From Malania oleifera (lineage: Eukaryota > Streptophyta > Magnoliopsida > Santalales > Ximeniaceae), in the NCBI RefSeq assembly GCF_029873635.1, contig NC_080426.1:56412173-56476172 (forward strand): a stretch of DNA of 64,000 nucleotides, written 5' to 3'. Under the pieces are notes generated by a model, which saw only the letters and a list, made by a program, of their open reading frames with translations, searched no databases and was not told the DNA's origin. Below are positions 36,343 through 46,558 of this stretch, in pieces; position 1 is the first letter of the stretch; every line of letters starts with the position of its first letter. The position numbers were made by a program, and so were the translations under genes.

Positions 36343-36520
36343 TTGGAAGTTAGTTCAGGGTTGGTCAAGAAACCTCCTATCTACACCGGCGGTATCAGTT
36401 CTTCGGTTTCAAACTCTGTTCTGGATCTGAATGATAGGGAGAGGCTGTTCGGGGCATTTTCATTGGCCAAGCAGCTGCCATTGTTGGCGAATCTGCAGAT
36501 TGGAAAGGGAGCAGGTAAAA
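36343..36520 (+). other. Unrecognised exon-like segment
   Basis: The open frame contains SSGLVKKPPIYTGGISSSV, then LDLNDRERLFGAFSLAKQ and LPLLANLQIGKGAG. It has balanced codon use and a splice-donor-like GCAG/GTAAAA at its end (about 36,512). The composition is clearly richer in GC than the surroundings, and the peptide looks like genuine plant protein sequence. I cannot assign a family. It could be an exon of a lost host gene, or the start of a chloroplast-targeted protein given its Ser/Lys-rich, acid-poor beginning. No in-frame ATG was found. Confidence 0.4.
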
Positions 36521-36726
36521 AAAAAAAATAGGTGGGGTATAAATCCACTGCTGCGGATAGTGTGCCCCTTTTTTTCAGTTACTAAATTGAATGATTGATG
36601 TTGTAATCGTGCTCAAATGGTGGAAGTCACCTCCACGGAGGGCACCATCTCCATTTTTAATTCCTTTTAATTCCTTGCTCCCACTTCTCACGAAACACTA
36701 AAAAAAAATTCCAGGCCAATTCCAAG

Positions 36727-37015
36727 ATGGTGGCGAATGGCGCGTGCTCCGTCGACGAGATTATTGTTGCGTCGTACGACAGCCCTCTGTCGACGTACGA
36801 TGTTCTGGAGGAATAGAACTTTCCGATCGACCTCCCACTGCAGGGGATCGTGGGGTACAAGCTGGATCGGAGCACGAGGAAGGTCACGACGCACCTCAAC
36901 GACACGTTCAGCTTCTCCCTGGAGAACGACTACAAGCTCAAGTAGTCGGTGCTAGAGCACGAGGGAGACGAGTCGCGCACGTCGTAGGAGTCAAAATAGA
37001 AAATATTAGAGAGAT
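36727..37015 (+). pseudogene. DUF538 family protein, pseudogene
   Basis: From the ATG at 36,727 the frame reads MVANGACSVDEIIVASYDSP, then LSTYDVLEE and a TAG stop at 36,814. After that the same frame continues NFPIDLPLQGIVGYKLDRST and FSFSLENDYKLK before a second TAG near 36,943. The order STYDVLEE..FP..LP.GIVGYKLDRSTGK...LN...FSFSL..YKLK is diagnostic of the plant DUF538 family (SVB-like proteins, usually about 150-180 residues). The two internal stops, the loss of the C-terminal half and an apparent frame change after codon 73 (VVGVKIE-like residues in another frame) make it a dead copy. No intron is evident, as is usual in this family, so a retrocopy is not implied. Confidence 0.8.
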
Positions 37016-37730
37016 TGGTACCGAAGCGTGGTCGCAACGGCGATGGCGGGGATCTGGTGGTCGGCGATGGCGGAGAGGCTAGGTCGCCAAAGCGTCTGAA
37101 TGGTTAGGACAGTTGTTTGGGATCGTGGTGTCGTCGAAGCAGATCGTGTCTACGTCGGTCGTTGCAAAGATCGAGAGCAGGGATCGGGATCGGGATCGGG
37201 ATCGGCTGCTGTCGTTGCTGTGATCGTAACCCGAATCTAGAAAGCCTTGGCCAACGAGGTGACAAACAAGAAAAAAAAAAAGATAGATAATTGGAGCCGA
37301 GGTAATACCATGTCAGAAAATGGAAAAATTCTGTACATTTCTTCATATTTTTTCTTACAGGATGAATGAATATATATTACAGACATATTTATCTATCCCT
37401 AATTTCCTCCAACAATCACGCCTACTATCTATCCACAATTTCCTTCCTCCAACAATCACTTACAATCACACTGACATATTCAAAGCCAATCAGACTATAT
37501 TGCCATAACAATGTTGCTATATATATAGCCTCAAATCCAATGTTTCATGCATGAACCAAACATATCGATATAGATTATCATGTAATTCAAGAAAAACTTC
37601 GAAATAGGATCATTTAAGCAATTCATATGCATATAAACCAACAACCCACTGATTTATTTACCAAAATTCTTGGAATTATACAATTTAATTAACTACTCAG
37701 CAAGTTGGGTGTTGTTATATATATCCACGC
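37016..37730. other. Non-coding spacer with a short GATCGG repeat
   Basis: There is no gene-like frame. At about 37,178-37,204 a GATCGG hexamer is repeated four times or more. The first 200 bases keep the elevated GC of the DUF538 relic; from 37,320 the sequence is AT-rich. Confidence 0.6.
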
Positions 37731-37996
37731 CAACTTGAGGGGGAACGTTGAGGAAGACCATAAATAAAGGAACAAACATGAGACCCAAATTACGTGATAT
37801 TTCTATTTGAGAAAAGTCAACAAATCTATTTATTATAGAAATGAGCATGAAAATTAATTTAGGATTAATTTTGTATTTATTTCATAAGTGTGGAAATTAA
37901 TTTAGGATTAAATTTGTATTTATTCCATTATTTCACAATTACAAGTATAAATAGGGGTTATAAATTGTTGTAAAAAATATATAATTTTGAATAGAG

Positions 37997-38044
<48 letters not shown>

Positions 38045-38050
38045 CTTTAA
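37731..38050 (+). repeat. Probable Copia 3' end: polypurine tract and LTR remnant
   Basis: The sequence AACTTGAGGGGGAACGTTGAGG at 37,733-37,753 looks like the polypurine tract and LTR start of small plant Copia elements. Downstream is a short-LTR-like stretch with a TATA-like AGTATAAATAGGGG. It then runs into a (TA)n tract at about 37,998-38,041. The LTR end and the rest of the element were not found, so the call rests on the tract and the layout. Confidence 0.45.
37998..38041. repeat. (TA)n microsatellite
   Basis: An uninterrupted run of about 22 TA units. Confidence 0.95.
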
Positions 38051-39308
38051 TTGATGCAATAACATTTTGGTTGTTTTATTTGGTATTTAATTGGATCTTT
38101 TTTCTTGAATGTTGATTGAATATTTAAATAGAATATTGAATGCATTTTTGACTTTTTTAGTAGCAAGTGTCGAATATTAAAGGTTATTGACTATTGAAAT
38201 TGTACAGGAACTATATTTGATTTAAAAAAAAAAAAAATGAAAAGAAGTCTAGCTTTGGCAATGAGAATATTTTGTCACTAAAAGTTTTGTGGCTAAAAGC
38301 AGCATCACTTTTCTCCAACGAATTTCTGTTGTCCTGACCACCAGGCGAAATAATTTTGTCACAATATATGGAGATTGATAAGTACCAATAAGTTTATTTC
38401 CTCACTTTTGATACTTAGGGACAAATTTATTTCATCATAAAAACTTTGATTTACTTATAAGGACAAAATTCTTTTGTCGTCCAAATAGAGAAAATAATTG
38501 TCAAAGTTCTAGTAATAAAATTATTTCATCCCAAAATATTGTCTCTAGACAACAAACTTTAATACTCATCCGAAAAAACATTTAGTGATGGCTTTTTTAG
38601 AAACGAAGTTGAAATGAAGTTTTTTTTTATCCCTAAAGAACTTTAGCAACAAATTTCTTACTTTAGTCAAATCACATCCTATACCTACAATAGTATTCAT
38701 GCATTCAATTTCTGTTTTGTTGATCTTTACATCATGAATTCATTTTTTTGTTTTGTTGATCTTTACATCATGTTTTGGTTAGCCGATGAAATGTGAGTAG
38801 GAAAAAAATTGAATGAAAATTTGAATAAGAAGAGGGATAAAATTAAGTTATAATTGGATTTCATTCCACTCAATCACATCCCTTTTTTTTTTTTTGTATC
38901 AAATATGTAGTTCAAATTGTTCTTTATTTTTCTTTCTTTTTTAGAAATAAGGATACGACTCCACTTTCTTTTTTTAGTGTTTTTTTCAGTGTTTGTTGTA
39001 GTTAGAACGTTCCTCCGGTTTTATCGTTTGGGAGTGTAATGCCAACCCCACGTCAGCATGCTTAGATAGAATTTGGCATCGATACAATTTTTTAATTTCA
39101 TAAATATTTTTTAGCATTTACTTGATAGATTCATCCCTTTTCCTATGCATGCCAATAAGACAGATTAGATTAACACAAAGGTTACAATTTATGTTAGGTT
39201 GCATTTTTTTTATAGTATGTATCGGTTGGAATAACATAATTTCTTGAACATTAATTAATATTAACTTGTCATGATATATTTTAGGTAAAAAATATTGACC
39301 TCCTTTAA
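38051..39308. other. AT-rich intergenic sequence
   Basis: No gene is seen. A duplicated TTTTGTTGATCTTTACATCA unit occurs twice, at about 38,715 and 38,752. Around 38,260-38,660 loose GTCACTAAAAG and TTTAGTGATGG motifs hint at an old CACTA-like or MITE remnant, but no ends can be identified. Confidence 0.5.
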
Positions 39309-39381
39309 GGCTTGACAAAAAAACGACAAGACCCCAAATCTTGTGCCAAAAAGTATGGGGGTTCGAGTCCTCTTCAAGACA
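39309..39381 (+). pseudogene. trnL-CAA: Decayed plastid tRNA-Leu(CAA)
   Basis: The anticodon arm region ACAAGACCCCAAATCTTGT, the variable arm and the T arm GGGGGTTCGAGTCCTCTTC correspond to plastid trnL-CAA. The D arm is largely missing and an A-rich stretch takes its place. The 3' acceptor half TTCAAGACA pairs imperfectly with GGCTTGA at the start. It cannot fold into a normal tRNA, so it is a relic of plastid DNA. Confidence 0.7.
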
Positions 39382-39905
39382 TAATATCGAGAATGCTCAT
39401 TGAATGGAATTGGAATAAGTTTGGCAATAGATGATGAAATCTTGGTGATTTTTTCTATCTAATGAATGGGGAGTTTACTTTGAAATCGTTTGCCCTACAC
39501 CCACCCCAAGAGTATATGTTCCATATTTCAATTGGAATCACACAAAAGGTAGATTGATATAATAGAAATCTCTAATAAAATGTTCACGTGTTGCCCACCA
39601 AATAAAGTACGTTATATAGTTTGTTTTAGGGATTGACGACTTACCCAGGCCTTGGTACTGAGTGTTCCAAAAATGGGTACTATTGGATTGGGTGAATTCA
39701 ATAATAGATGCATGTTGGTACTCCAACCATCCTTCTCCTTTCAGGGCCAATTCGAAAGAGAATCTAGTACTTCTTGGTCATGAATATCTGAATAGGACGA
39801 ATTGCCCCGTGCATATCTTTGCTTCAAATCCAAACAATTAGAATTAGGTTTGATCAACTAGAATGTGTATTATCGATTTAAGGGATCCTCTAATTGACAA
39901 AATAT
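39309..39905. other. Plastid DNA insertion (NUPT) with trnL-CAA and spacer
   Basis: The block starts with a damaged plastid tRNA-Leu(CAA). It is followed by AATATCGAGAATGCTCATTG, which lies just downstream of trnL-CAA in the plastid inverted repeat, and then about 500 bp of spacer-like sequence of even composition. The stretch TGAATAGGACGAATTGCCCC and its surroundings look like conserved plastid inverted-repeat spacer. An open frame of 70 codons on the minus strand (39,538-39,750) is plastid spacer, not a nuclear gene. The right boundary is approximate. I recognise the tRNA well and the spacer from memory only. Confidence 0.65.
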
Positions 39906-40292
39906 CTTTTTATCAAAACTCAAGGAGGTGATTGTCTTTTACCAATATTTTTTTTCAAGCAAAAAACCGCCCCCATATACAACAAAAGACATACCTGAAG
40001 GTAGGCATACATGCCATAATAGGAAAACAAGGTTGTTTGTGATTCAGATGGAATTATACGCGTTCTCCCACTCATGCCTCCCTCTTTAATTTTCTCCATT
40101 TTTAATTTTCCATCGTCTAAAAAGAAAAGAGAAGGTGGGAAAAGAAGGAAAGAACTCCCAACTTTTTTAATCAATTAAGTAACCTGCACAGCCCCAATAA
40201 CGGCAGCTTCCCTTTAATTAAACTTGCTATCCAAATCAAATGTTTAGCTACGGTCCGTTCTCTATTCCCTGCTCAAAAGAAATAGTGACGCA
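39906..40292. other. Spacer downstream of the LBD gene
   Basis: AT-rich sequence between the plastid insertion and the LBD stop codon. It probably includes the LBD 3' untranslated region and polyadenylation signals on the minus strand; no precise site can be fixed. An 84-codon minus-strand frame (39,920-40,174) has no recognisable similarity. Confidence 0.5.
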
Positions 40293-40989
40293 CTAGAAGG
40301 GATTTAAGGGATCCCAATTCCAGCCCATCACTGTGTCATCTGAGGAAAAGATATTGCCACCATGGAGGACTAGGTCGTCCGCAAGGGGAATGAGATCATG
40401 ATTAAGCTGATGAGCATTACGGGTTAGAATCCCCAACAGCCGATCACTTTGTTCCTGCAACTCCGAAACCCGAGCTATCGTCGATACCAATTGCATCTTC
40501 AGTTCCTCAACAGTCTTCTGCAAGTAGAAAATGGCCCCAGTGATGCCATAAACAGGATCCCTCAGCCTCGCCATAGCTTCGTACACTATTGCTTTAGCTG
40601 CATCTTCTCTCTTGCTTTCCTCCACCATCTGCATGCATTCATATATGGTCCAAAAAAAAAAAAGAATCCAATGTATATCTTAGAAATTACGAACTTGACA
40701 AAGAGGAAATGTTTACAGATCTACCCACCCGAATCATCTTGATGACATTGCTGGCGCCAAACACCTTGTGCACGAGCGCAAACTTTTCGACCTCCTTGCC
40801 CGGGAAGTAGGGAGCGAGAATGCAGTTGCTGTCACATCTCTTCCGTAGCATCCGGCAGGCTGCGCATGACTGATGCACCATGCCTCGCCCAAACGCTGCA
40901 AGGCTCATGTTTGAATTAGGATTCGATAGAACTTGATCTGGGGTGAAGGCAAGTCCCTTAAGGAAGTATTTATAAGAGGAGGAGGACAT
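40293..40989 (-). CDS. LOB-domain (LBD/ASL) transcription factor, class I
   Basis: This is a nuclear plant-specific DNA-binding regulator of lateral organ, vascular or root development; the exact member is not resolved. Exon 1 is 40,989-40,729 and exon 2 is 40,628-40,293, separated by a 100-bp intron with GT donor (40,728) and AG acceptor (40,629), phase 0. The spliced protein has 198 residues. It holds the zinc-finger-like CX2CX6CX3C block at C42, C45, C52 and C56 (CAACRMLRKRC, CILAPYFP). The GAS block follows from F70 (FALVHKVFGASNVIKM, then DAAKAIVYEA and DPVYG at 111-115). The coiled coil L123-X6-L130-X3-L134-X6-V141 marks class I. The intron splits the GAS block just after KMIR, as in many LBD genes. 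Residues 1-27 are an unusual extension, and a second ATG (M28, 40,908) may be the true start. No stops or frameshifts are seen. Confidence 0.93.
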
Positions 40990-41391
40990 ATGGATGGAAA
41001 AATGTATATTAACTGAGCATGTGAAACTCTTTAATTGGGGATGTGAGCACGTTGAAGGATCTTAATTTGACTACTTGTATGTTCCTTCAAAAAAGGATGC
41101 TAGCTCTGCAACGGGAGGGGGGAGGCGGCCACTTCCGGACAGCTACTTCTACTGAAAACATTAATACTGCCAAGAACCTTTTATAGCATGTGATGTTAAT
41201 TACAGAGCTGCATGTCTGCATGTCTAAGCGCGTATTAATATAAATCGACTATGAATAGAAAATTACTGCAGATATTAGTAACTGCGGATAGTAAATGTTT
41301 AATTGAATAAAATCTAATGCCACTGTTTGATATTGTCATAAAAAAGAAAGTAATGATTATTTATAAATATGTCGATTGTGTTTGGTGGAGG
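40990..41391. other. Upstream region of the LBD gene
   Basis: About 400 bp lies between the LBD start and a Copia LTR, so the native promoter is short or has been pushed away by the insertion. On the minus strand a TTAATATACATTTTT stretch at about 41,000-41,013 is TATA-like. It would suit the downstream ATG at 40,908 better than the one at 40,989. No other site is convincing. Confidence 0.4.
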
Positions 41392-41835
41392 TGTTAAGCA
41401 ATATGGAAATAGAGATTAAATGGGAAAATTTAATGGTCTTGATGATAATAAGCTGTAGATGAGAATGAGAGTCGCGGAAGAGCCAACTTTCATGCGCTAG
41501 AATGATAATACCGCGTGTCAAATTCATCCCATTAAATTAGAATTAATCCCTTCCTTTTACTATCATCCTATGTATCTATATAATGAGAGCATTTGTGTGC
41601 AAATATGAAAGCAAGTGAGCGAGGAGTGTGAGAGTGCTGAAGGTGAGAGAGAGAAAAGTGTGAAAATAATTGAGTTGAGTGTGTGTCTGCTCTTCTTGTT
41701 TTCTTCTAGGTTATAGTATATTCGATGTACTCCATGGATGTAGGTCGGATTAAGATCGAACCACGTAAATATGGTGTTCTTATTTTGTGCTTGTTTTGCT
41801 TGTGTGTGTGATTATTATTCTTAAATCCCTAATAA
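41392..41835 (+). repeat. Short Copia LTR (5' LTR, plus strand)
   Basis: The sequence starts TGTTAAGCAATATGG and ends just before the primer site at 41,837, about 444 bp. Inside are a TATA-like CTATATAATGAGAGC and GA-rich leader typical of short Copia LTRs. The left boundary is inferred from TGTTAAG; the partner LTR is absent because the element is cut off at 43,088. Confidence 0.65.
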
Positions 41836-41836
41836 T

Positions 41837-41848
41837 TGGTATCAGAGC
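41837..41848 (+). other. Primer binding site (initiator Met tRNA)
   Basis: TGGTATCAGAGC is an exact match to the standard plant Met-tRNA primer site of LTR elements. Confidence 0.9.
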
Positions 41849-42402
41849 CAGATCGGAAACCCTACCCAGTATCTCAGAATTGATATTTGAGGCCACCATC
41901 ATGTTCCTCTCATTGAGACAAAACCAACGGTGCAAACCGGAGCTCGAACGGAGGTCCTAGGAGCTATATTATGTTAATTACGTGTCTAAAGAAAATTTTG
42001 TTTAGGAAAGTGGGACTTAAACGGTCCATTGTAACCCTCTATTTCCCTAAGAATTTACCTGGTGTAATTTAGCACATCATCACTGGGCCCACTACCACGT
42101 CAGTAGACACGTTATCACTGGGGTCCCACCTGCCACGTCAGCAACTAGTTAATGGCGTCAGTAGTAGCATTAATTGTGTCTTCGGTTACAACGTCAGGAA
42201 TATTCCGTTAAGTGGGAGTATATTTCATTAAGTTTAACGGAAAGTTGACCAATTTTGACTAGAAAATTTGACCAATTTTTCGAAGTCATTTCAGGTCCGA
42301 TTTTTGAACAACTTGAACAATTTTCAAGGTTTTTGGCCGTTCCAGTTCCAACAGTGTTGTCCGTTTGAGTTGATTCTATCTCTAGATTAATGAATCAAGA
42401 TG

Positions 42403-43088
42403 TTGAATGAAAAGAGCTCAAAGATCGCGATGTTTAACGACACCAACTTCGGTTTCTAAAAGATGTAGATCGAGGACTACTTGTTTGGTAAGGAGTTGCA
42501 CTTACCATTGAAGGAAAAAACCAGATTCCATGACGGAGAACAAGTGGGAGTTGCTTGATTGAAAAGCTCTCGGAGCTATCAGAATGATGCCGGCAAAGTC
42601 TGTTGCCTTCAATATCAAGCATATGACAACCACCAAGTCTCTTATGGATGCATTCTCCAACATGTACGAGCAGCCATCAACTACCAATAAAGTACACTTA
42701 ATGAAGAAGTTATTTACCATGAACATACTCACAAGTGAAAGTTTTAGTAGACATCTAAATAATTTCAATGAGCCGTCGGATTAACTCGCCTTAGTTGAAA
42801 TCAAGTTTGACAGTGAAATCCGTGTCTTACTGATTCATAGTCAGTTGCTTGAGAGTTGGAAAGGTATTGTTACTGTGATCAGTAGCTCCATAGGAAAATC
42901 AAAACTCAATTTTGATGAAGCCATCAACATGATTTTGACGGAAGAGATCAGAATGTAGTCAAACAGTGCTTCCACTTCAAGTTCATCTTTGAACATGGAA
43001 AGTCAAGATGGACGATCAAAAAATCACGGCAGATCTAGGACTAGGTGATCCAAATCAAAAAATCCCAAGGTTCCCAGGACACAAAGTG
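42403..43088 (+). pseudogene. Copia gag remnant
   Basis: Plus-strand sequence resembles the Copia gag (UBN2-type) domain, with FNDTNFGF, IEDYLFGKELHLPL, SVAFNIKHMTTTKSLMDAF, then NKVHLMKKLFTMN and HLNNFNE. The blocks are in the family order but not in one frame, and the remnant ends at the Gypsy LTR at 43,089. It is broken a few times and truncated. Confidence 0.85.
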
Positions 43089-45172
43089 TGTTGCCCTGAT
43101 TTTCATACCATTTTTTCCCCATACAAATAAATACATATAATCACATATTGGTCACGTCAACCCCTGATACTATAATACATAACCTGACCCCAAAATGGGT
43201 ACCGGATATTCAATCATTCTCATATACACAAACCTAATAGCGGAAGTCATTTCATATATATACATACCACAGCGAATACATATACCAGAGTACTACCATC
43301 CATATATACAAGTCAAACACAGAAACTCTAGGATAATCAAACCTCCTTACCTCAAAATTCTCACCCTGGCTACTCAGGTTATCGGTTCCCCTCTATCTCA
43401 AAGCTATATCACTGGGTCTATCTCAGTTTCCTAAAATATTTAAATGATTGGGTAAAACACATCTCAGTAAGACAAAATAAATTATTTACAATGTGAGGTA
43501 GTATGAGTTTCATTATATTATAACACATAAATTATTCAGTGATAGTATCTTCTAAGAAAATATACCATTTCCACATTTACAATCATATATATATATACAA
43601 CACAAGCTTTCATAAGCTTTTAATCCACTTCCAAATCCGATCATACACAACCCATGTTTACCAGTGAAGTTCCTAAGAATAGGGAAACTTACCTGCCCAT
43701 ACAAGTAGCTTCCTTTGGCCCTGATATCGTTTGTATACTTATTAGAGCACTTACCTTACTCAGTAAGCCCTTATGAGGAGTGTTTTACTTTGCTTTAATT
43801 ATTTATATTATTAACACATGCTATTTCATTCACATTTCTATTTCATTTCCATTTCATTCCCATTTCATTTCTAGCTTATGAGTATCCTTGATAACCAACA
43901 TACCCGTGTCTGTAACTCATGGCCACCCGGAGGATTTTTTTCTCCGCGTCATGCTTCCCCCCATGAATAGGGTTGTGCGGCCCAAAGGCTGGATTTAATT
44001 GCGGTTGGTCGACTCGGTTAGATCAAAATATCACATCATATATCCAATGTCTGTAGTATGAATGGCCGGCCTATAACTTTGATCTAGACTTAGGGGGCAC
44101 AACAACTCTACTAAATAGCTCAGTCGACTGTCACGCCACACACTCCATGAGTCCCTGTGGTTGTACTGTCTCCAATAGTAACAGTACCGTGCTCAATATC
44201 ACAACCCATCATTAGGATTGCCATAACCATCCATCAGGGATATCACCACCAGATACCCACAATCATTATGCGGTATTAGCATTTCATCATTCACATTTCT
44301 TTATTCATATTTCAGAATTTCATATTTCAATTCTCATAATTCAATATTCATATTGCAGAATTAACGTTGCAATATTTCTTCTCATATTCACATTTCAATA
44401 TCTGTATTGTAGTATTCACATTACAACACCCATATTCTCATATTCTCATTTCAATATTTCTCAATTCAGCTTTCACAATTCATTTCATCTCATATTAACA
44501 TATACATATCTCATTTCAAGTCATTCAGTATTTCTCAATAAAATATTTTCATATCTCACGTTTCATCATATCTCAGAAGATATATAACTATTTCAGTACA
44601 TTTCACTTTCATAATTTTTCAACATTTTCGTTACGAAAACTCATATTTCTTAGGATAAATCATTTAACCCAATTTTAAACATATCTCAATCTAAATCATA
44701 TGCCACACAACTTTCATCTAATATTTATATCATAATAAATTTTGGGTAAAATATTATAATACTATTTTCACATAATAACTCAATCAGTATATCTCAAATT
44801 GATTGTAATAATTTATTCCCCTTACCTAGCTTACTGAGAGGTCCATTAACACCCTAAATCTAACATTGCTTGGCGTTTACATCTCAAAAGCCTAAAAATC
44901 ACATTTTTACCAAATCAGTCAACTCATTTTCGACAACAATTTCTGTATAATACTTCCTAGATTTCAAATACTTCAAACAACCCATTAAACCCTAAAATAT
45001 TATTTACCCTGATTTTGGGATGATGCCCCAGAACTCCAAATTGAAAATTTACTCCACCTATGTTGTAGAGAATCTTCTCAAGAACCTCGTGGTGGTTCTC
45101 GATCGTCAATCCGAGCTTTAACAAAGCTGAAAGCAAAAAGACAAGAAGAGATAATCGTCAGTCTAGAGAGGG

Positions 45173-45224
<52 letters not shown>

Positions 45225-45237
45225 CACGCTCCCAATA
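43089..45237 (-). repeat. Partial LTR of the chromovirus-type Gypsy family
   Basis: The sequence starts TGTTGCCCTGATTTTC and follows the layout of the LTRs at 5,011 and 12,695: GGGTACC, CATCTCAGTAAG, CTTACTCAGTAAGC, GGTTGTGCGGCC, then AT-rich TTCA blocks and a (GA)n run at 45,179-45,221. The expected final 300-350 bp and TTATTACA end are missing; a minisatellite begins instead. It is a related but divergent LTR, and it cut off the Copia gag before it. Confidence 0.8.
45179..45221. repeat. (GA)n microsatellite
   Basis: About 21 GA units; the position within the LTR matches the (GA)n runs of the other two Gypsy LTR families. Confidence 0.95.
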
Positions 45238-45553
45238 ATTTGATGACTGCTCGAGTATAGGATTTTGAGGGCCTTTGGAGAATGGCTACTCGGGTGTAGG
45301 ATCTGAAGAATTTGATTATTGCTTGGGTGTAGGATCTCGAGAGCCTTTTGGAGATGACTACTTTGGTGTAGGATCCCGAGAGCCTTTGGAAGATGATTAC
45401 TCTAGTGTAGGATCTCGAGAGCCTCTGAAAGATGACTACTCAGGTGTAGCATCCCGAGAGATTTTAGAAGATGACTACTCAAGTGTAGGATCCCGAGAGC
45501 CTTTGGAAGATGACCACTTGGGTGTAGGATCCCAAGAGCTTGTGGAAGATAAC
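45238..45553 (+). repeat. 39-bp minisatellite, left part
   Basis: About eight head-to-tail units of the type GATGACTACTCGGGTGTAGG + ATCCCGAGAGCCTTTGGAA. The unit is 39 bp, exactly 13 codons, so the plus strand stays open over 94 codons (45,275-45,559) encoding DDYSGVGSREPLE-type repeats. There is no start context, promoter or flanking exon, so coding is unproven. Confidence 0.9.
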
Positions 45554-46558
45554 TGTTAACTTTTTGAGTGCGATCCCTGTTTTGATTATGACAAACCACA
45601 TTATCTTATCTGTGTGCTAAGTTTATGAATAGGTTTAGTTTTTTAAGCACGAATGACAAATGAGAAATGGAAGCCGAAAAGTACTTAAATGCATGCACCA
45701 TTTGTCGCAACCCATGAAATTACAAAGGAGTAGAGCATGAAGATTTTTATTTCAAGTTGTAGTGTAATGCATTTATTATTTGGGTCTATAATAATATGTT
45801 TTGTAATAATTGTATTACATGCATGATATGATGCATAAGCTCAAAGACCATAGAATGACCTTAGGGTTCAGTCGACCAACATTGGATTTTTGGGGTTACC
45901 TCTCAAGTCTATGATTGACCATAGGACAAATCATGGCTATGTCCCTTGAGCCTAATTGCAAACATATACAAATAGGGATAAAATCATATAAGGTCAAAAG
46001 AAGAGGAAATATTTTTCAAAGGGCTTTGGTCGACTGACCTATTGGCGTTGTCAACGCCTCGGTAGACCGATTGGCAAGAAAGTCGAAGTGTTCACTTGGC
46101 TTGGTCGACCGAACCAAAAATTAACATGCCACCCATGGTCGATCGAACCATGACAGTGATGTCTTCCACCTTCCTTAGTCGACTGAATGTTTAGTTCAAA
46201 ATGAGCCTGGCAAACCGAACCTCGAAAGGTTTGGAAATCGCCTCTATTCGGTCAACTGACCGTTTCCCAGAGCAACATGAACCTGGAAAACAATTCAAAA
46301 TTGATGAGTCTATTCAGTCGACCGTCACTGAGCTTCGGTGAAACGAACCTCTCGGGTTGCTTGATTTTTACCACATTTAAACTAGGTTAATTTTACTTAA
46401 CCAACATTAAACTTTTCCAAAATAACCTTTGTGTCCCCCAACGGTTATAATTTGTTGAAAACTTATAAATACCTATTCATTAGGTGAGATTAAATAGGAA
46501 TTGGCAAACTTGATTAGCAAAAACCTCTATGAAATTCTTGCCAATTTTTCTCACACTT

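Noticed and set aside
36737-37082. Frames overlapping the DUF538 relic (72 and 112 codons)
   Set aside because: They are other readings of the same GC-rich DNA. The DUF538 pattern lies in the frame of the ATG at 36,727; only a short piece of a second frame near 36,970-37,000 may belong to it after a frameshift.
39538-39750. 70-codon frame on the minus strand as a nuclear gene
   Set aside because: It lies within the plastid-derived segment and corresponds to plastid spacer, with no nuclear gene structure around it.
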